Origin: Daucus carota subsp. sativus
Taxonomy: Eukaryota; Streptophyta; Magnoliopsida; Apiales; Apiaceae
Length of the DNA stretch: 64,000 nucleotides
Direction: 5' to 3'
NCBI RefSeq assembly: GCF_001625215.2
Contig: NC_030385.2
Location: 29,413,598-29,477,597, forward strand
This document shows positions 1 through 12,237 of the stretch, piece after piece. How positions within the stretch are numbered: the first letter of the stretch is position 1; each line of letters begins with the position of its first letter. The notes beneath the pieces are model-generated. The model saw only the letters and a program-made list of their open reading frames with translations, was not told the origin of the DNA and did not search any database. The position numbers and the translations under genes are program-made.

Positions 1-111
1 CGATTTGAAATTCAAAGAAACATGATGAAACAGACGACCAACATGAGTCCACGTCAGCCCACACCCTTTACATACCCACGACTCGTATATAATATGTACA
101 TCCATTTCTAC

Positions 112-118
112 TATATAA
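112..118 (+). promoter_or_regulatory. TATA box of the DUF1644 gene
   Basis: A TATATAAG-type box lies about 30 bp before a pyrimidine-rich stretch (about 135-175) that looks like a plant leader. It fits transcription running into the leader exon that ends at 280. Position and motif are seen; promoter use is inferred. Confidence 0.55.
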
Positions 119-280
119 GCCCTAAACTTCATTACAGCCAGCCTCCTTTCTCTCTCAGCTCGCTTTCCAATCGTTCTTCACAATTATCCAAGTTCAAGAT
201 CTGTTTTCGAATTTTAAATGGCCATTTCTCAATTAAAGCCCAGATTTTCGTGATTCGTTGCTCAATTCGAACTACTTCTG

Positions 281-1456
281 GTAAATTCTCGCTTGATTTC
301 ATCTCCGTTGTGTTTCTTTGTTTGCAGTTGGATCTACTTGTGTACATACGAATTGTTCTTTTGTTTTGTGTTTCGGGGTTCGATTCTTTTCTTAGCAAGT
401 ATTTGCTATGGTTTTTTAGTTCTTGTGTACTTTTAGGGTGTTAATTATTTTGGGGATTTTACTAATGTTTTGTTGATTGTTGTGATTGTGTAATAGACTT
501 GTAATTCAGGCTGCTTGACATTTTATTTCATCTTCTGGAGTGTTTTAATTGGATAAAGACAGTAATTTGTTCGTGTTTATTGGTTATGATGAAGAAGAGA
601 TTAGGGGAACTTGATTATTAGATGGTATAGATTGAAATGTTCAGGAGAAAAAAACATAGGAGTTTCCGCTCATTCTTATTTGAAAACACTTGTGGTGTGA
701 TTTCTTGCCACAACTTTGGTGTGTACTCTTTCTGTTTGGAAACAATTACGGCATGATTAGAACCCTTTCTCACTATGTTTGATTTTACGTTTTGTCTTTG
801 TGCTTGTTTTTTCTAATTCTAGTGTCACTCAGTCACTCAAGGTTATGAATTCTTATGGTCTTACTCTTTTCTTATATTGTGGAAAAGTAGACTAGTGAGA
901 TGTTATTTTTATGTTATTCTCCATATTAGAGAGCTAAACTATATGGAATAATTGATGCTTGTTTACAATAAATTTTGTCTGTTTAAGTATTTCACCTGTA
1001 TCGGTAATCTATGTAAAATCTACCTCTAGATATGGTTCAGTAGTAGATGGTGCAGTTTGTGAATGTTAGTTTCTCCATCACATAGGAAGCATCCTTTTGT
1101 TTATTTTTGGGGATTCTGTTCACTATGTTACTGTTAATCTGGTTAAAGTATGGCTCTTAACTATACCCACTTAGGAAGGTTGTGTTTAATGTATATCAGT
1201 GTGTTGAGTTTTACCTTTGCATTGCTAGAAATTGATATATTTTAGATGTAATGTCAATGATAGCAACAGAAGGGTTGTGTAACAAATTTTTGTTTATCTG
1301 AATTACTGTAGACAGGAGCTTTAGATATAATTAATATAATGAGTACCGGTGCCTTGTGTATTTGGTACATGGAGTGAATATTTGTATTAAACCTGATAAT
1401 GCTTTCTTCTGTAGTGGCTCATTTGGGTGTTTCTGATGTTGATTAATACATTGCAG
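281..1456 (+). other. Leader (5' UTR) intron of the DUF1644 gene
   Basis: The leader exon ends before GTAAAT at 281, and a TTGCAG acceptor ends at 1456, 39 bases before the start codon at 1496. The interval is T-rich, has no useful reading frame and shows no repeat. Long T-rich leader introns are common in plant genes and can raise expression; that role is inferred here. Confidence 0.6.
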
Positions 1457-1495
1457 TTTCAATTATATTGCTGTCTGCTGCTTTGAGATATCAAG

Positions 1496-2470
1496 ATGCC
1501 AAAGGAGAGAAGAGATTGTACCACATCTCGGTCAAGAACATCCCCATTTCCATGTGGATCTAGTCCTTCATTGTTATCATTAATAAAAAATCCTTTAGAG
1601 AATGAGGAGCATGTCAAAGAATGGGAGGAGGCTCGGTGCCCCGTGTGTATGGAACATCCTCATAATGCAATCTTGCTTCTGTGTTCATCTCATGGTAAAG
1701 GTTGCCGCCCTTTTATGTGTGACACAAGCTATCGCCACTCCAACTGTTTTGACCAGTTCTGCAAGTCATTTGGTAAAACCCCTCCAACAGTGCCTCAGCA
1801 AGAAGAAACTTCACCTTCAAGTGCAACCGACTTGCCAACACATGGTATGACTCTTGACGAAGGTAGTCCTGCTTCTCAAGGTGAAATGATCGAGTCTGGA
1901 CTGACACACGCTACTGATTGTGAAGACAAAGTGAAGGGGAAGCTGGTTTGCCCTCTTTGTCGTGGAGGCATAAATGGGTGGATGGTTGTGGAACCTGCTC
2001 GCGTCTTTATGAATGCAAAATTGAGAAGCTGCGCCTGTGAGACGTGTGAGTTCAGTGGCACATATTCAGATTTGAGGAAGCATGCAAGACTTGCACACCC
2101 ACTTGTGCGGCCATCAGAGGCAGATCCAGAGAGACAGCGTGACTGGAGGAGGCTGGAGCGTCAAAGGGATCTTGGAGATTTAATCAGCACGCTGCAATCT
2201 TCTATTGGGGAAGAGAGGAGTGAGGATAGTGCTTTCTCTCTGGATGAACGTGGCTTGCTAACAGTATTTTTCCTTGTCCGAGTGTTCCAACCTGGCAATG
2301 TCTCAAGAAGCAGCAGCTGGTCCGGTACATCAAGGGTACCAAGGGCGCATGTAACTGTGAGGAGGAGGTCAACTAGAACACTTTGGGGAGAGAGCATTGA
2401 TGCGGATTCCCTGGAACAAGACAATGATACCTCTGATGGGGCATCAGGCCCCAGCAGGTCTCAAGAGTAA
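1496..2470 (+). CDS. DUF1644 family protein (zinc-binding, C2H2/RING-like)
   Basis: A single-exon reading frame of 324 residues. Two cysteine-rich blocks define the plant DUF1644 family. The first (about residues 48-75) has CPVCMEHPHNAILLLC followed by further Cys at 70 and 75. The second (about residues 152-207) starts LVCPLCRGGINGW and continues through CACETCEFSGTYSDLRKHARLAHP, which looks like a C2H2-type finger. Members of this family are plant-specific, and some have been linked to stress responses; the molecular role is not settled. The tail is Arg/Ser-rich and low in complexity. The ATG follows the leader-intron acceptor by 39 bases and is the first in frame. AATAAA at 2542 could serve polyadenylation. 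The gene looks intact. Family call is firm; function is open. Confidence 0.9.
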   Translation: MPKERRDCTTSRSRTSPFPCGSSPSLLSLIKNPLENEEHVKEWEEARCPVCMEHPHNAILLLCSSHGKGCRPFMCDTSYRHSNCFDQFCKSFGKTPPTVPQQEETSPSSATDLPTHGMTLDEGSPASQGEMIESGLTHATDCEDKVKGKLVCPLCRGGINGWMVVEPARVFMNAKLRSCACETCEFSGTYSDLRKHARLAHPLVRPSEADPERQRDWRRLERQRDLGDLISTLQSSIGEERSEDSAFSLDERGLLTVFFLVRVFQPGNVSRSSSWSGTSRVPRAHVTVRRRSTRTLWGESIDADSLEQDNDTSDGASGPSRSQE

Positions 2471-3140
2471 AACTATCTGAAAGCCAAGATCAGGCCTCGA
2501 GAACAAGTTATGGAGCCACATGATGAATTATAATGCAAGCTAATAAATGTGCTTGATTGTTTTCTTTGAAGCACTGCCTTGTTTGAGTGTCTTAGCCTTC
2601 TTTTGCCTGCTCGTCTCCAAATTGTATCTTATTGGAGACTATTTATCAGTAGCTTTTGTTACAGGTGAAACAGAAAGAGAAGAAATCTTAAATTATATGA
2701 GCAAGTCTATATGAAATGTAATTATTTCTCTTCATAATTGAATCCTTGATCAAGTAACGTTTGGTGGATCAGGTATAATATATTTTTTTGCCTTGCCTTG
2801 TGCTAATGTAAAGTTGTAGTTTTCCTTTCATTTAACACAAATATATCTACTGAGTAGACTATTAATTCCTTTGACAAAATAAATAGAGCTCCGCTATGTA
2901 TAACCGATTATAATTGGGTGATGATATAGTAACATATATCAAATTAAATAGCAAATAACTTTATAATTCCGGTCTAAAAAATATCAGATATATCAAACCG
3001 GCCAATGCCAAAGTTGGGTATGTTTATATGATATTTGGATGATACCATGTACAGATACACGGTTCTTCATTTTTGACCCCTAGATTTGCAGAGAAAATGG
3101 TAAACAACATGTTTGTTGTGGAGAATGAATTCTTCAAGTA
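2471..3140. other. Spacer between the DUF1644 and DeSI-like genes
   Basis: AT-rich sequence holding the 3' end of the upstream gene and the promoter and leader of the next one. No repeat or conserved frame was recognised. Confidence 0.5.
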
Positions 3141-5104
3141 ATGGATCATGATACAAGCAGCAGCAGCAGCAGCGATGATTACACCAGTAATATTGGCGAG
3201 GGCGACAACCATGTTTTGTTAAATGTCTACGATCTCACACCTCTGAATAAATACCTCTTCTGCTTTGGCTTAGGCATCTTTCATTCTGGCATTGAAGGTT
3301 AACATACCATGCTTTTACATATATACATAATACATGTTTGTAGACATGGGAGGACCTGATCCCTGATTTTTTAAGTACGAGTTAGTCCTGTGATTATAAA
3401 TCCTGGGTCCGTCACTGTTTGTAGATAGATATTACAACCATGCATGCATACCAATACAGAATAATGCATTTATGTTGGTTTGTGATTATGATATTTATGT
3501 ATCTTTTAGCCAAGGACCAATATTTGTTTGTCTGTTTCCTGCTGTTGATCAGAGGAGCTCTGTTTTTGTTCTGTTTTCTTTTAATTCTCTAGTTTTTTTT
3601 TCTTTAATTTTTGAATACAATGTGCTGGATATTTCAAAATAATAGGACAGATATCTGGGAACCATGTCCACCAGTGGAAGTCCATCTCCTTAATTTTACA
3701 AAAAGTTACTTGCAGATACTAGAGCGTTGTCTTGTAACCTAAACCTTTACGTGGTAATGCTCAGCTCTCTGAGACCCTTCCTCTCCATCTATGTAGTCCA
3801 TTGGAGGGAAAGCTTCCCATCTTTGATTTCTCTGTGCCTAACTGAATGTCTGAAGAGAATAATGTCGCCACACCCCCGGGATGATTAATAATTTTGACAT
3901 ATTAAGGGCACGCATAGGATGTAGGTTCAGTAAAGGCGAGTCACACCAACATATCTTTGATTAGGAATGTGGAAGACATTTGAGCCAAGGGGTCTATAAC
4001 TGCAGTCTGATCCTCGCCTAAAAAGAAGCTGACTAAACACCAGAACCAGTAATAGAAATTTTCATTGAGTTACACTGAAGCCATTAAGCATGCTTGGAAT
4101 CAAATCTGGCAAATAATACATCTCAGTTTCACAGCTATTTTACAGCTCTATCTGAAATTATATATTTCTGTATTTTTTATTAAGTGTTCATCTAATACTA
4201 CACAATCTCAGTTTTTGGAATGGAGTATGGTTTTGGAGCTCATGACTTATCCATTAGTGGAGTTTTTGAAGCGGAACCTAAGAGCTGCCCAGGTTACATC
4301 TACAGATGTTCCATCCCTCTAGGTCGTATAGACATGCCCGTCTCAGAATTCCGGAATTTTATTGAGAATGTGGCTTCCGAGTACCATGGTGACACATATA
4401 ACCTTATTTCCAAGAACTGCAACCACTTTACAGATGACATGTCCTGCAGATTGACAGGGAGAAGGATTCCTGGGTGGGTGAATCGCCTTGCAAAGTTAGG
4501 TGTGTTCAACTCAAATTTTCTCTTCCCTCGACTAATTGTCTTGGTAGTTTCTGTCTTCTGTAGGCAATGCCAAATTTTGCTATTACTGCTGTTGAGTGAT
4601 TACTAATGCACAGCATTGGCAAATTGATGAAACAGGAAACACCTTACTAAAGGATCATTTTAGCTCATTAGATTCATTACATTAACCAGTTGTCGTCTAG
4701 AGAATTTGTTTCATCTTTACCTAGCTCCATATGTGTTACTTTGCAATTCTTGGATATTTATGTCTACTGTCATGCTATGTACTCACTTTTTTCGTATGTA
4801 TCAGGTTCTGTCTGCAGTTGCCTGCTTCCCGAAAGCCTCCAAGTAACAGCTGTTAGACAGCTTCCAGAGTATTATCCTTGTGCTGGTATGCCTGGACTTT
4901 CCTGCCTCATTTCCTCAAGTTCCCATCTTTAGAAATCAACTAAGCAAAATTTTCTCCACAGAAAACGATGCAGCTGAGTCTGTAACATCCAGGCAATCAA
5001 CAGATATGGATGATTTAGAAAAAGACCATAAACAGTTACTATCTCCAGTATCAGGAAATGGCGAAGTAGTGTCATTCATTAGAGAGGTGAAGAGACGATT
5101 GTGA
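3141..5104 (+). CDS. PPPDE-domain deSI-like protein (putative desumoylating isopeptidase)
   Basis: Four exons join cleanly: 3141-3297, 4212-4499, 4805-4885 and 4962-5104, giving 222 residues. The N-terminus has a short Ser run from an AGC repeat. The PPPDE domain spans about residues 25-155: VLLNVYDLTP, HSGIEVFGMEYGFGAHD with the likely catalytic His48, and NLISKNCNHFTDD with the likely nucleophile Cys122, then IPGWVNRLAKLG. This His/Cys pair is the hallmark of DeSI-type thiol peptidases, which remove SUMO or ubiquitin-like tags; plant members resemble the At4g17486-like group. The tail (EKDHKQLLSP, VKRRL) is acidic then basic and probably disordered. The gene seems intact, with both catalytic residues kept. 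The substrate cannot be told from sequence. Confidence 0.88.
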
Positions 5105-5876
5105 TGAAACAAGTAAATATACAATCAGACAAAAACGATGAGGTGAACAATGTGAGCAAATTTCTTTGTAGTAACTTCATTGCTTGTAGGTGGTTACAAT
5201 TGCACAGATTTATGATTTCTTCCCCAGTTTAATTTTTGATAGTATGTTTCTACTTGTTTGGCTTGTACAATTAGAAAATGTATAACCCTTTGTTCCACTG
5301 GAATTCCCAACAGGAAATAGTTCCTGAGGAAATATAGTACATAATCAATAAACTAGTATGATTATAATGTTGTAGAACTATTAAGGTGTCGAAGAAGAAA
5401 ATTTCTGAGAGGACCAATAGGAATTTACAATGATAGATTGGTTATAAACTGTATCAGTAGTTTAGCAAACTGTAACATATCTGCATTATACGTAGCTTTA
5501 TATTTTCGATCATCTAGATTTCCTGTTGTTAAATCCTTGAAATAGTGGTTGAAGTCCTTGCCAAATTATGATTGCAGCCCCCCAAGACTTAATTTTGTAG
5601 ATGTTCTTGCAGCAACCTCGTTTAACTCTTCTGGAAGTGTAGAATGGCCAAGCCTGCAATCCAATTTAAGAAGAAGTTTCATTACCTGTAGACTTGTATC
5701 AGTGTATATATTACAAGAGATAACCTTTGTTGGCATAAATTTACTATCAATCTATATATTACAATTTTGTTGTTGATCATGTTATTGGATTTGATATCAG
5801 AGCTGACGTCATGGATTCGATTTGATTAGGCAGAATCGGATTATAAGTATGTAAAACTGTGGATGAAGATGTTGGG
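5105..5876. other. Downstream flank of the DeSI-like gene
   Basis: AT-rich 3' flank; AATAAA at about 5347 may serve polyadenylation. Nothing else is recognised. Confidence 0.4.
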
Positions 5877-6080
5877 GCCGTTTGGTTGAACATAAGTGCT
5901 TTTCACTTAAAAGTAAAAAAGTAGAATAAAAGTCAGATAAGAAATGTTTGGAAAAGAAGCCTGCTTGGGGAGTAGTTCGCAAGAATGAAAAATGAAGAAG
6001 TCCTAAAACAAAAGTTAGGATGCTCAGTTTTTTTTAATAAGTAACTGTACGAATAAGTGTTTCTAACTTAAATCCAGAAA
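5877..6080. mobile_element. MITE, GGCCGTTTGG family, truncated copy
   Basis: It starts with GGGGCCGTTTGG, followed by the 'aagtgcttttcacttaaaagt' type segment and the 'aaatgtttggaaaagaag' segment shared with the copies at 25.2, 42.5, 42.7 and 44.1 kb. The matching far end is missing, so this is a partial copy. Termini of this style are typical of hAT-like MITEs; class is inferred. Confidence 0.55.
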
Positions 6081-9000
6081 CACCACCATTGATTCAATCA
6101 GATGAGAATCACAAGATCAAGAATAAAATGAAATCAAATTTGTAAAAGTTGCAAATGAAAATAAAATTTAAAAAGTAACGATTTTGAAAATAAATTTTAA
6201 GATGATAATATTTTTTTACAGTACTTTTAAGAAGGTAGTATGTTAGGTAATTTCCTTATTTTTTTAGTTATAATGTATTTTACTAAACAAAACCAACAGT
6301 AAATATCATCTAATTCTTCTCGACTCTAATTTTAATGTATTTTATTCTTAAGAATCATGTAACTCTTTTTAGTTCTAATGTTACATGGTTCAAATCAAAA
6401 CAAATATGAAATCTATGTTCTCTTTGCCAAATGTAGAAATATAAAATATGATTTAAAATTAATCAAAAAACATATTATCACATGTTAATATTAGAAAAAT
6501 ATTATTGAAAGATAATAAAAATATTAACTATTTATACTACCAATTTATAATATAAAAAATATTATGAAAATTAAATATGTAAAAATAAATCCAAAGATTT
6601 ATATGATTTAATCAAAGTTAAATATATTATCATCAAATAGTTTATTCAAAAAAATTATAATATCCAAAAATACTAAAAAACAATAAAATAATATCAAAAA
6701 ATAAATTATAAAAAAGATTTTTTTTAATTAAATAAAAAATGAATTTTGAAACATATAATCAACGAATTGCCGCTTCTCTGCCGGATATAACTAAAAATGC
6801 CTAGTATGTTTTACGAAATCGACGTAGTTAAATATCGAGAGGAGGGATGATATATTTTTGAGAGTGTGTACGGTACAAATATTGATCATAAAGTGACCAG
6901 AAACACAACTACACACCGGAATCGAAGCCAAAGTGAGAAACGATATAAGCAACCATCCCCTCCTCGTCGTCAAGGTCGGTAATGTTAATGTCACATATAT
7001 TCTTCTTCATACTTTTATGTTGTAAATATAAATATTAATATAAATTATGAGTTGGTTGATTATGGTTTTAGTTGTGTACATGTAAATTTGGTTATCTTCG
7101 TAAATGCTATTAGTGGATGCATAGCTATGATCTTACTCCTGCTTTGCACTCATCTCAATTGTGTTTGTAAACGTAGAATACAAACAGTTTTTTTGTAAAA
7201 AATAATATAAAAAAAATACAAATTAATTTAGGTTATCGACAACAAACAGATGATTTGTACTTTTGTAGCTGGTTTGTAGAGGAACATGATCTTATATAAA
7301 CACAAACTGTTGTATTGATGTTTTTTCTGGTTTCGTTGAAGTGCTGTATTTGTTTTGGCGTATTGTTTAGGTTATGCTGTTGTCAACTGGAGTTGGTTGC
7401 AGTAATATTATGAGGCTGAAGGAAGGAGGTAGGATGGAGATAATGTGCTAAGAAGATGACACGGTGACGTGTTTTTGGTGATGTGCTGAGATAATAGTTG
7501 ATAATAGGAAATATTTCGCAGTTTCTGGTGAGGGCCATGAGGCCCATGACGCACGAGGCATTTGCTGATGAGTTTCGAGTGAGTTCATAACGCCTTGTTC
7601 TTCACTCGGCGATTTGGTCTTGCTCAAGTTTTTTAGGCTTTTCTTGGAAGATGGCAACATTGTTTGATCTTTTGGATAGGAACTTCTTTGGTGCTCAGAT
7701 AGCTGGATTGTTCCAGGAACTGAAAGTCAGAAAGATTAATTTTGCGTGATAGGCAGGGTTGGTAGAATGGTAACTGGACTATTATTTGGAAGGTAGGTTC
7801 TTCTGAAATGCTGTTTTATTCATATATTAAGTGTGTTTTAGCAGCATACTTCAAACTTAAAATCTTTCTTGGCTGTATCAGTTGATTCTAGAGTTCCATA
7901 TGATCATGCATGCTTCGTAACTAAGTCATCTGCAGTTTGCAGTCTGTATGTCAGTTTAATTCTTTGGTATTGACAGTAATTTGCTGATGAAACTCAACAT
8001 TTAAGCGCATTATCAAAGAATTGCTGCATCGACACATTTATAGCATTTTTAATCAGCTTTAACATTTTTACTTTTGGTTACACTTTTGCTATGTAACCAG
8101 CACTTGGCTCTAATCATGATGTTACAAATGGATGTATAATGTAAACCAGCCCAGTGGTTTCCATTTGTATGTCTATAATCTGTTAAGTTGTTCATCTTTT
8201 CCCTCTTTTTGTGTGTACAGAATTCTGTATGTCATGAATACCGGCAACAAAACAGGTTTTATTTGAAGTGCATTACAATATTTAGAGTTCAAGATGTTCA
8301 GTAAACCTTGCCAATACAAATACGTATTCTCATGTGAAGTACCATGATTTTGATCCAGGGATTAACATCCATCTCCAGGAACCCCTATAATTATCTCCCA
8401 GAGCTTTGAATAGAATAGAGGCTCACCCTGGCAAGTTTTCTCCGGTGAAGAATGAGACGGGAGTAAGGAAAAAATATAGCAATTGAAAAGGAAAGTAGGA
8501 TTCATCAAGTTGCTCTGTACCTATTGGCTAGAAAGGTAAAACCAACTGCTTCTACTGAGAAATTCCTGGGTGAGAAATACATAAAGCACCTTTGAATGAT
8601 AGAAAGACTTGTTTTATGGAAATGGACGAGGATAGAGAGACAAAATAGTTTTTCTGGATATTTACATGCTCTAAGCTGAACACCTGCTGATGCTGATTCT
8701 AGTGCTTGCTCTGTTGTTAGTTGTAGTGTTACTAAGAGTAGCCAATTTGAGTCACTGTATCATTCATGTCCCTTTAACGAACATTGGGGTCATTGCATTG
8801 AGGTTGAATCCTTTTGTGATTGGGGATGTAAGGGGCTTTTGTCTTTCTTAATATAAAGAGGAATTGCCAAGAAAATATCCATCTATTAAAGTTGCATGCA
8901 TACTGATGGGCTATAAGAGCACTGCATGCATCAGGACCCTTAAGTTGGTAAAGAACCTTTAAATGTAGAGCTCACTTGTTATACGGGATCCAACACATTT

Positions 9001-11619
9001 CTTAAAGGAGAAGAACTTGATGGAGTTGAAGAACTTAGTTTCTGCTTGCACAAGGATTTCTATTAGGCAGCGGAAATATTAGTAATAGCATTTTCTTCTT
9101 TTTACCAAGTAATCTAGTATAGTGAAGTTTGATGTTGTTAAATGGTGCACAATATTGTAGCAATCGCCAATCAGGATGGAATAGTTATTTGCTGTTGCGC
9201 TTGCTATGGATTTTTACTTTATTGACATGTTAGTATCAACTCTTTCACGAGAATGACTAATTAACATTTTGTTGTTCCCAATATTATAAACTCTCTGTAT
9301 TTGAGGGAACTAATTATCTCTTATTGTTTCTCATATACTTTTTTTGTTTTTGCTAAATAAATTGTCTCATTTTGTATGCTAATCTTGATATATCCTTGAA
9401 GTTACAAAATATCTTTATATCACAATTAATCTTCATATGACTACAACATCATCGCACAGAAGACTGTAGCAGATTTAGGTCTTCCCTTGTATATTTACAC
9501 TTACTTGAAACATTCAGCAAATATTTATTTTTTTTGATATGGGGATCTCAAGCGGTCAAGAAGATCTGTTATCCACTATCTACATTGATAGAATGGTAGG
9601 ACTATCCGCTGAGGTCTATGAAAATATTTGCTTATGCCCATACATACTCAGCAGCATAAAAATTGCTGTAAAAGATACTATATAATTATATTGATGCTTC
9701 TCCATTTTGCATGGCCAATCAGAAAAGGCTTTAGATTTTTCTATCAACTTTATAAGACAACGCTGAGTCATTCTCTTTATTTTTTGTAGATGGGGGCAGT
9801 GGCAGCATCGGAGCTGAAAGATGCAGGATAGTTTAAGATTGGCCTTTGGTATGGATCATTCACTAAATTGCTGCAGTCTTCTTTTACATTTGTTTGTTGA
9901 ACAAGACTTGGTGTATAAAATGCGATGAGATATTTCTGCCTGTTTTTTCCGTATGTTCCAAAGCTCATTTATTGTTTTGGAACTAGAATATGTTTTTCCA
10001 TTTTTTATTACTTGGTTGCTCTATGTACTTTATGTTTTACTAGAATTACTTGTGATTTTGATGTTTTACCAAATTATACAAAATCTTGATCCTGTTAAAG
10101 AGTATACAATAGCACGTTTTACTCATCAAACTTAATAATGCTCATGCTCGATTTTCAATAATCTAGAAGGTTTATAAGTGATTACAATTCTGTCAAAAAA
10201 AAGAATGAAAAGTGATTACAATTAGTTTTGTTAGCATGTACTATCTTAGGGTTTTACCACTTAAATTTGCAATTATCTGTACTGCATTACTCCTACCAAT
10301 TAAAATTGCCTTTAGGTTCTTAGGTTTCAGCTTGAAAATTCTGTAAATGGAGTAGAACATCTATTCTATAAACTGCCCGTTTATTAATCTTAAATCCTGC
10401 TAGTAAATTTAGCTGTCTCTGGGGATTATTCTAATGATAGATGTGGGAATATAGATGATCAGATTCTTGCTTAAAATATTGTAGAACTCGTAATTTTAAA
10501 TGAATTTTATAATTTTTTTAACATAAACTGAGATGAATGAGCTGAGTCCAAATTTGTTCTTGAAAGTTTAATAGTTCAGATAAAATGAGAAAAACAGGGA
10601 AGTTGGCTTTTTCCTGTTTATTAATGGCAATTATGCACCTCTTTTTATAATTAAGAAGTAGGTGTTTGAAGGAAGACTAAAGTAGCAGCATAAAGGGCAG
10701 CTTGAAAAGAAAAGAAAAAACTAAAAGAAAGTCCAATAGTGTCCTAATAGCTTCCCTATAGATATTACTAAAAAAGAAATCCTAGTGATTTAGGACATTA
10801 TTTTGTACAACAATCCTTATACCTCCTGTTCTTTATTATTAAGATAATAATAAATTTGTATATCTGAGACGAGTCTTCAATTAAATGGCACAGTAAAACG
10901 ATTGAGTTATGTTATATACCTAAACTAATAACGTTGTTTGCTGCAGTACAAAATTGACATTTGAGTTATTAAAAATTGTGCATTGATGTGGTTATACTGG
11001 GTCCTTGTTATTGTCTTATATGCAAATTTTATGATTGGAGCTCCCATGTGACTCTGTCTCCACCAAAGTAATAGACAGAGAGATATTACTGTACAACTTT
11101 TAGTTGGCCTGTGAACCTTGTTGATCTGCCTCCTGTCTTTCTCGTCAATGGCTAAATTATTTCAATAATATATATATATGCTGTCTATTATTTTTTAAGA
11201 GATAAAAAGTGAGTGTTATATTTCAATGTTTTATACAAGGGAGCCTAAAGCTAGTGAAGATAATGTCATTGTTCTGAAGTTCGCTGTGCAACAATAAGAT
11301 CAGAGCAATCCTTGGTATGTATGTCACAAGACTTGGTGGTTCACCAGTACTATACTTCTTCATACATTTTGGTATTACCTTTCGTTTTATCATCATTGAT
11401 CAAGCTGCGACTTATTTGTCATAGTAGTATAATGTATCCAAATTAAGCTAGGATAGTGCCCGGTGCTAAAATTTAATTTCAGATGAAATCCAATAGCTCT
11501 ACCAAAAGCCATAGATCTATTAATGAGAAAACTATAAATATAAATATATAAATTTATGCCCTTTAAACTCATGTCTACACAGAACTATACTGCGTGTTTT
11601 TTTTTTTTTTTTTTTTTTG

Positions 11620-11657
<38 letters not shown>

Positions 11658-11869
11658 CGGGAATACTTAAAGAGAACAGGTCAGGAATGTAAGCTGCAAC
11701 ATTACTGTCTGCTAATAATGTATACATGTATATTATATGTATGTTTATACAAAGTGTCAATGCCAATTATACAGAGAATAGTCTCAACTCTTAACTCTCA
11801 AATAATCACATTGGTTCCTAAAGAATCAGGTCAGATAAATAAAGATCAGACATTAGCCAGCTTAATGGC
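6081..11869. other. Long non-coding interval; possible spliced non-coding or decayed transcript
   Basis: No frame longer than about 70 codons looks like a protein. The part from 6.1 to 6.75 kb is extremely AT-rich. From about 6.8 to 9.9 kb the base mix is closer to that of exons and splice-like sites recur: GGAAG|GTAGG near 7791, TGTGTACAG near 8219 and TTTTTGTAG near 9789. This could be a long non-coding RNA or a decayed gene; no homolog was recognised. A homopolymer block at 11597-11660 is listed separately. Confidence 0.35.
11597..11660 (+). repeat. T22-GGGA-G35 homopolymer block
   Basis: Twenty-two T are followed by GGGA and a run of 35 G. The length may be unreliable from sequencing, but such a G-run could form G-quadruplexes. 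The Gly- or Pro-rich frames across it are artefacts of the homopolymer. Confidence 0.9.
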
Positions 11870-11872
11870 TTA

Positions 11873-12234
11873 GAGCATCTCCAATAGCCTCCTAACCCAC
11901 TCTTAAATATAATATAAATTATTAGCTCTTAGTGATTTAAAGTGGGTTCAACTCCAACAATACTCTTTATGTTCACTCTTTATTTTGTTTTATATTATTA
12001 AAAGCAAGCCATGTGCATATAAGTACAAAAGCAAGTGGATGGAGAGAGAATGTGTGCTTACAAATTTATTATAAAATATTAGTTAGGAGTGACTAGTAGC
12101 TCTTACAATTGAGGAGAGAGAAGAGAAATTTAGGGAATTTAAGAGTGACTAGGAGTCTATTGGAGCAAGCAAAACAACAATCCTCCTCAAATAACAATTT
12201 AAGAGCCACTATAAAGAGGCTATTGGAGATGCTC
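11873..12234. mobile_element. Tourist-like (PIF/Harbinger) MITE, copy 1
   Basis: A 362-bp element with inverted ends GAGCATCTCCAATAGCCTC / GAGGCTATTGGAGATGCTC and TTA duplicated on both sides (11870-11872, 12235-12237). A TTA target duplication and GAGC ends fit PIF/Harbinger MITEs. No coding capacity. Confidence 0.85.
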
Positions 12235-12237
12235 TTA

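Noticed and set aside
11556..11873. 105-codon frame across the G-run
   Set aside because: The frame exists only because the homopolymers lack stops (poly-Phe, poly-Gly).
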